From Candidatus Dormiibacterota bacterium (GTDB lineage: Bacteria > Chloroflexota > Dormibacteria > Aeolococcales > Aeolococcaceae), in contig CATPAP010000209.1 in the NCBI GenBank assembly GCA_955651875.1, positions 1-16,900 of the forward strand: a stretch of DNA of 16,900 nt. The letters run 5' to 3'. Positions within the stretch are counted from its first letter, which is position 1, and every line of letters starts with the position of its first letter. The position numbers and the translations under genes were made by a program. The notes under the pieces are model-generated. The model was given only the letters and a program-made list of their open reading frames with translations, ran no database searches and was not told the DNA's origin. Below, one piece after another: positions 13,601 to 16,900 of this stretch.

Positions 13601-15513
13601 TCGGTGGCTCCCTCTGGCACGGCTATGCCGCCGCCCAGAACGGCGGGCCGGCGCTCGTCGCGATCGTAGTCATAAGGCAGACCCCAGCCGGTCGGGGGTG
13701 CGCTGAAGTTGTGCACCGGGATGGGCTGGGGCAGCTTCCACTCGTTGCCGAGCGACTCCCACGGGTTGAGCAGACGCGAGCGCAGCGGCTTGACCAGCGT
13801 GTCCCAGATGAGGCTCACCAGGAAGAACAGCATGCTCGCCCCGAGCACGAAGGCGAACAGCGAGGCCGAGACATTGAGCCCCTGCAGCCCCGGGTCGTAG
13901 CTGACCACGCGGCGGGGCATGCCCAGGATCCCGACGGCGAGTAATGACAAAAAGGTGCCATTGAAACTGATGAACATCACCCAGAACTGGCGCTTGCCGC
14001 GCGCCTCGTTGAGCGCATGGCCGGTGATCCGCGGCAGGTAGTACGTGATCCCGCCGATGAGCGCAAACACCTCCGCGCCCATGATCGTGTAGTGGAAGTG
14101 CGCCTGCACGAAGTAGCTGGCGTGCAGCTGGAAATCCGTGGGCACGTCGGAGAGGAACACGCCGCTGAACCCCCCGATCAGGAAGTTGAAGAGGAAGGCC
14201 ATGATGAACAGCATCGGCACCGTGAAGCGCGCGCGACAGCGCCACAGCGTCCCGATCGCAACCAGGTAGACGATGCTGGTGGGGATCGAGATCGCCTCGG
14301 TGGAGAACATGTAGAAGGGCCGCAGCGACGGCGCGATGCCGCTGACGAACAGGTGGTGCTGCCACACGAACCAACTGAGGATGCCGACGCCGATCATCCC
14401 GCCGATGCCGACGCGGTAGCCCCACAGTGGCTTGCGCGCGAAGACGGGGAGCATCTCGAGGATGAGACCGAAAGCGGGCAGGATGAAGATATACACCTCG
14501 GGGTGACCGAAGAACCAGAAGAGGTTCTCCCACAGGTATGGCGTGCCGCCGCCGGCCGGGACGAAGAACGTCGCCTTGCCGATGCGGTCGAGTGCCTCCA
14601 TGCCGAGCACGGCGACGAGGATCGGCGCCGCCAGCATGCCGAGGAACGAGGTGATGTAGACGCCCCAGACAAAGATCGGCAGCTGCGTCATGCGCAGTCC
14701 CGGGGCGCGCCGGCTGATGATGGTGGCGATCATGTTCAGGCCTGAGAGGCAGATCGACAGGCCGACGAGGGCGAACGCCACCAGGTACGAATCCATCCCC
14801 CGCACCGACTCGTCAGCGAGCGGCGCGTAGCCGGTCCATCCGGTCGGGAAGCCGCCCAGGAAGACAGTGGAGAGAAGGATGAGCGCCGCGGGTGGCAGCA
14901 GCCAGAACGTGAGCGCTTCGAGCCGCGGAAAGGCCATGCCGCGGGCGCCGATCATGATCGGCACGAAGTAGTTCCCGAAGGGGCCGATGATGGCGGCGGA
15001 CGCCATGAAGATCATGATCACGCTGTGCAGGCCGACGAGGGTGAGGTATGACTCGGCCGATGCGTATGACGGTTGCGGTTGCAACAGCTCGGCGCGGATG
15101 AACATCGCGCCGAGGCCGCCGATGAAGAGGAAGGCGACGATGACGACGATATACTGGACGCCGATCACCTTGTGGTCGACGTTGAGCCGGAAGTAGCGTC
15201 CCACGCCGCCGTCCTCGCCGTAGAGGAACGCCTCGTCCGCTTCGGTGGGGCGGCGCAGGCCGAGCAGCCGGGCAACGGGATAGTTGAGGAAGCCCATCCC
15301 CGCGAGGAAGCCGACGGCGCTGCCGATGTAGCCGATGATCAGCGCGGCATTGGAGTTGTTGGAGTTGGCGTCGGCTGGGACGAGGTGTCCGCCGATGAAC
15401 GCGCCGAGGATGAAGCCCGCGACCGCGCCGACGATGCCGAGCACCATGCCCCACTGCAGGAGGACGTGGGAGAGCGGCCGGCCGGGACGAGCTGTGACCG
15501 CCATGGCTGTCAT
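13597..15513 (-). CDS. coxA: Cytochrome c oxidase subunit I, A-type, with N-terminal extension
   Basis: The 638-residue catalytic subunit of a haem-copper oxygen reductase, which reduces O2 to water at a haem-CuB site. Ligands are visible: H163 and H474 for the low-spin haem, H337, H386 and H387 for CuB, and H472 for the high-spin haem. Y341 in GHPEVY is the cross-linked tyrosine. The xGHPEVY motif with E339 is that of the A1 class. By motif alignment the K-channel lysine position (in PTSIVYL, 411-417) is V415, and the D-channel entrance aspartate (in GARGMAFPR, 189-197) is G192. Two extra membrane segments (about 16-42 and 56-80) precede the canonical first helix (about 115-140). ATG 15513 is chosen because GAGGA lies 6 nt upstream; an earlier ATG at 15534 would ignore it. 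coxC overlaps the stop. Confidence 0.97.
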   Translation of the reverse strand: MTAMAVTARPGRPLSHVLLQWGMVLGIVGAVAGFILGAFIGGHLVPADANSNNSNAALIIGYIGSAVGFLAGMGFLNYPVARLLGLRRPTEADEAFLYGEDGGVGRYFRLNVDHKVIGVQYIVVIVAFLFIGGLGAMFIRAELLQPQPSYASAESYLTLVGLHSVIMIFMASAAIIGPFGNYFVPIMIGARGMAFPRLEALTFWLLPPAALILLSTVFLGGFPTGWTGYAPLADESVRGMDSYLVAFALVGLSICLSGLNMIATIISRRAPGLRMTQLPIFVWGVYITSFLGMLAAPILVAVLGMEALDRIGKATFFVPAGGGTPYLWENLFWFFGHPEVYIFILPAFGLILEMLPVFARKPLWGYRVGIGGMIGVGILSWFVWQHHLFVSGIAPSLRPFYMFSTEAISIPTSIVYLVAIGTLWRCRARFTVPMLFIMAFLFNFLIGGFSGVFLSDVPTDFQLHASYFVQAHFHYTIMGAEVFALIGGITYYLPRITGHALNEARGKRQFWVMFISFNGTFLSLLAVGILGMPRRVVSYDPGLQGLNVSASLFAFVLGASMLFFLVSLIWDTLVKPLRSRLLNPWESLGNEWKLPQPIPVHNFSAPPTGWGLPYDYDRDERRPAVLGGGIAVPEGATE

Positions 15514-15550
15514 GTCCATTCCTCGTGTGCACACATCGCCGGCATTCTCA

Positions 15551-16375
15551 TCAACTCCCGTACGCGCCCGGGTTGGGCACGTACGTGTCGCTGTACGGGG
15601 GCAGGTACTTCATGATGGGCGCGTCCGCAGTCTGCTGTTGCTGAGCCCAGTTGACGAAGTCGCTCGCGCTCATCACCTGGGCGGCGTCGTCGGACATGGC
15701 GCCGTGCCACAGACCGCAGAGCTCGCCGCACACGATCCGGTAGGGACCGATCTGCAGCGGCTGGGCGCTGACGACGTTGTCGTGTTCAGGGACGGCGTCC
15801 GCCTTGACGCCCATCGCCGGGTACCAGAACGAGTGCGTCACGTCCAGCGAGGTGACGTGGAAGGTGACGTTGGCGTTGACAGGGAGCACCAAGTGGGCGC
15901 TCTCGAAACCGCCGTAGCTCGGATAACGGTAGGTGAACTGCCACTGCTGGGCGATCACCTGCACCTCGAGGTTGGCGATGTTTGCCGAGCCGCCGGTTGC
16001 CCCGACGACCTGCGCGGACTGCTCATTGTTGAGCGTGATGGTGCCGATGATGCCCAGGACGAGGACGATGGCGCTGACGACGCCGATCCAGGTCCCGGCG
16101 AGACGCGGGTTCCCACGCAGCTCACTCGGCGGCAATGGCGCCGCATCGGGAGCGCGGCGGCGCACGAGGAGGGTCCCGATGATCGCGATGACCACGAGGC
16201 TGAAGATCGGCCACGCCGCGAACGTGATCAGCCTGATGGTGTCCTGGATGCTCTGCGACACGTTGGACGCGGGCTGCGGTGGAAAGGTGATGAGAGCGAA
16301 GACGATACTGCCGACGGCCACGGCCCCGACCCAGACGGCGGCGAGTGTGAGGACGAGGCGGCGGGTCGGGCTCAT
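15551..16375 (-). CDS. coxB: Cytochrome c oxidase subunit II with CuA site
   Basis: A 274-residue subunit that takes electrons from the donor and passes them through a binuclear CuA centre to subunit I. Three hydrophobic segments (about 8-30, 50-71, 93-115) precede an extracytoplasmic cupredoxin domain. All CuA ligands are present: H181 (in VTHSFW), C216, E218, C220, H224 and M227 in CGELCGLWHGAM. The aromatic electron-entry patch is QQWQFTYRYP (143-152). There is no fused cytochrome c domain, so a separate carrier must donate electrons. The first segment may be a signal-anchor; most homologues show only two helices. ATG 16375 overlaps the upstream stop by four bases (ATGA) and has a GAGGTGG ribosome binding site. 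A 37-nt gap leads to coxA. Confidence 0.96.
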   Translation of the reverse strand: MSPTRRLVLTLAAVWVGAVAVGSIVFALITFPPQPASNVSQSIQDTIRLITFAAWPIFSLVVIAIIGTLLVRRRAPDAAPLPPSELRGNPRLAGTWIGVVSAIVLVLGIIGTITLNNEQSAQVVGATGGSANIANLEVQVIAQQWQFTYRYPSYGGFESAHLVLPVNANVTFHVTSLDVTHSFWYPAMGVKADAVPEHDNVVSAQPLQIGPYRIVCGELCGLWHGAMSDDAAQVMSASDFVNWAQQQQTADAPIMKYLPPYSDTYVPNPGAYGS

Positions 16376-16900
16376 GAGGCCACCTCGATCTGGCCGTCCA
16401 TGTAGCCGAGGGTCTGCATGGGCCCGCCGTTGCCGTACAGCGTCCCCGCCCCGCAGGGCACGAAGCACTGCCAGTGGAAGATGCCGGACGAGGGGACCTT
16501 GAAGCTGAAGACCACGAAGTTGTCGGTGTTCTTCGGGTTGTTGGGATCAAGGCCGAGCAGCGGCACGGTCACTCCGAGGTCGGGCACTGCGAAGCTGTGC
16601 GCCGCGAGGGTGGGATCGATGGCGCTCATGGTCTTGCCGTTGACCGTCATCGTGTCGCCGATGGTGCCGCGCACCAGCGCGTAGTACGGGTTGCGCATGC
16701 CGCTGGCGCTGTCCTGCTGGTCGATGGTGATCCGGACTGTGGCGTTGGGCGGAACCTTGAAGGATGTGGTCGGGAAGTATCCGACCCAGTTCGGGTGGTC
16801 GTCCGTCGGGCGCAGGGAACCGATCGCGCCCACCGTGGTGAGATTGATGTCGACCACGGGGCTGGCGTTGTTGTAGGGCGAGGGCGACTTGTGGACATAC
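16372..16900 (-). CDS. Cupredoxin-like copper protein, N-terminus cut by window edge
   Basis: The frame is open from the right edge to TGA at 16372 (175 codons, with YVHKSPSP at the cut), so the start lies outside; a GTG at 16857 is in frame but probably internal. The domain has the beta-strand pattern of cupredoxins (VPPNATVRITI, then FVVFSFKVPSSGIFHWQC). Likely copper ligands are the histidine in AAHSFAV, the two cysteines of CFVPCG and a later methionine in GGPM. The usual CuA signature would have a histidine three residues after the second cysteine; here there is none. The stop overlaps the coxB start by 4 nt, so this is the gene before coxB in the oxidase operon. It might donate electrons to the CuA site or help load it. 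No membrane segment is visible in the part seen. Confidence 0.85.
   Translation of the reverse strand, partial: YVHKSPSPYNNASPVVDINLTTVGAIGSLRPTDDHPNWVGYFPTTSFKVPPNATVRITIDQQDSASGMRNPYYALVRGTIGDTMTVNGKTMSAIDPTLAAHSFAVPDLGVTVPLLGLDPNNPKNTDNFVVFSFKVPSSGIFHWQCFVPCGAGTLYGNGGPMQTLGYMDGQIEVAS

Noticed and set aside
1..16900. CRISPR arrays, insertion sequences, integrases
   Set aside because: No regularly spaced repeats, transposase or recombinase motifs were found on either strand.

Overview
This is a high-GC bacterial window. Protein-level resemblances suggest a soil-type Terrabacteria lineage such as Dormibacterota, Chloroflexota or a deep actinobacterial group. The clues are the class A penicillin-binding protein style, an A-type cytochrome oxidase cluster with CtaG, and a Thr/Pro-rich lipoprotein of a beta-sheet type common in such genomes. 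The assignment is an inference; there is no rRNA or other direct marker.

Region 1 (1-4136) looks like core chromosome. A bifunctional class A penicillin-binding protein runs leftward off the left edge and is preceded by a 51-residue single-span membrane protein in the same orientation. A 166-bp divergent gap separates them from a rightward AAA+ ATPase with a winged-helix-like N-terminus. A tRNA-Ala(CGC) with encoded CCA follows.

Region 2 (about 4137-8980) looks accessory and partly decayed. It holds a short lipoprotein ORF, a lipoprotein gene broken by three frameshifts, a DUF1326 gene broken once, an intact GMC-type flavin oxidoreductase, an intact patatin-like phospholipase, and a truncated, frameshifted PD-(D/E)xK nuclease-like gene. 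All five frame breaks can be repaired by gaining or losing a single G in a short G run. They are either homopolymer errors in the assembly or real decay next to a tRNA gene. Stretches here are visibly richer in A/T than the flanks.

Region 3 (8981-16900) is one leftward block centred on aerobic respiration. In transcription order it has a cupredoxin-like protein (cut by the right edge), CoxB (CuA subunit II), CoxA (subunit I), CoxC (subunit III), CtaG, a TlpA-like lipoprotein thioredoxin and a GAF-EAL-GAF-GGDEF cyclic-di-GMP protein. Three of the junctions are 4-nt ATGA/GTGA overlaps, so the genes are probably translationally coupled. CtaG and the thioredoxin plausibly help copper loading of the oxidase.

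The most interesting points are: a subunit I with every haem/copper ligand but, by motif alignment, no K-channel lysine and no D-channel entrance aspartate, plus two extra N-terminal helices; a cupredoxin with an unusual CxxxC copper motif at the head of the operon; a perfect GC-rich hairpin just before the start of the cyclic-di-GMP gene; and the cluster of broken genes beside the tRNA. I do not see a clearly new multi-gene system.
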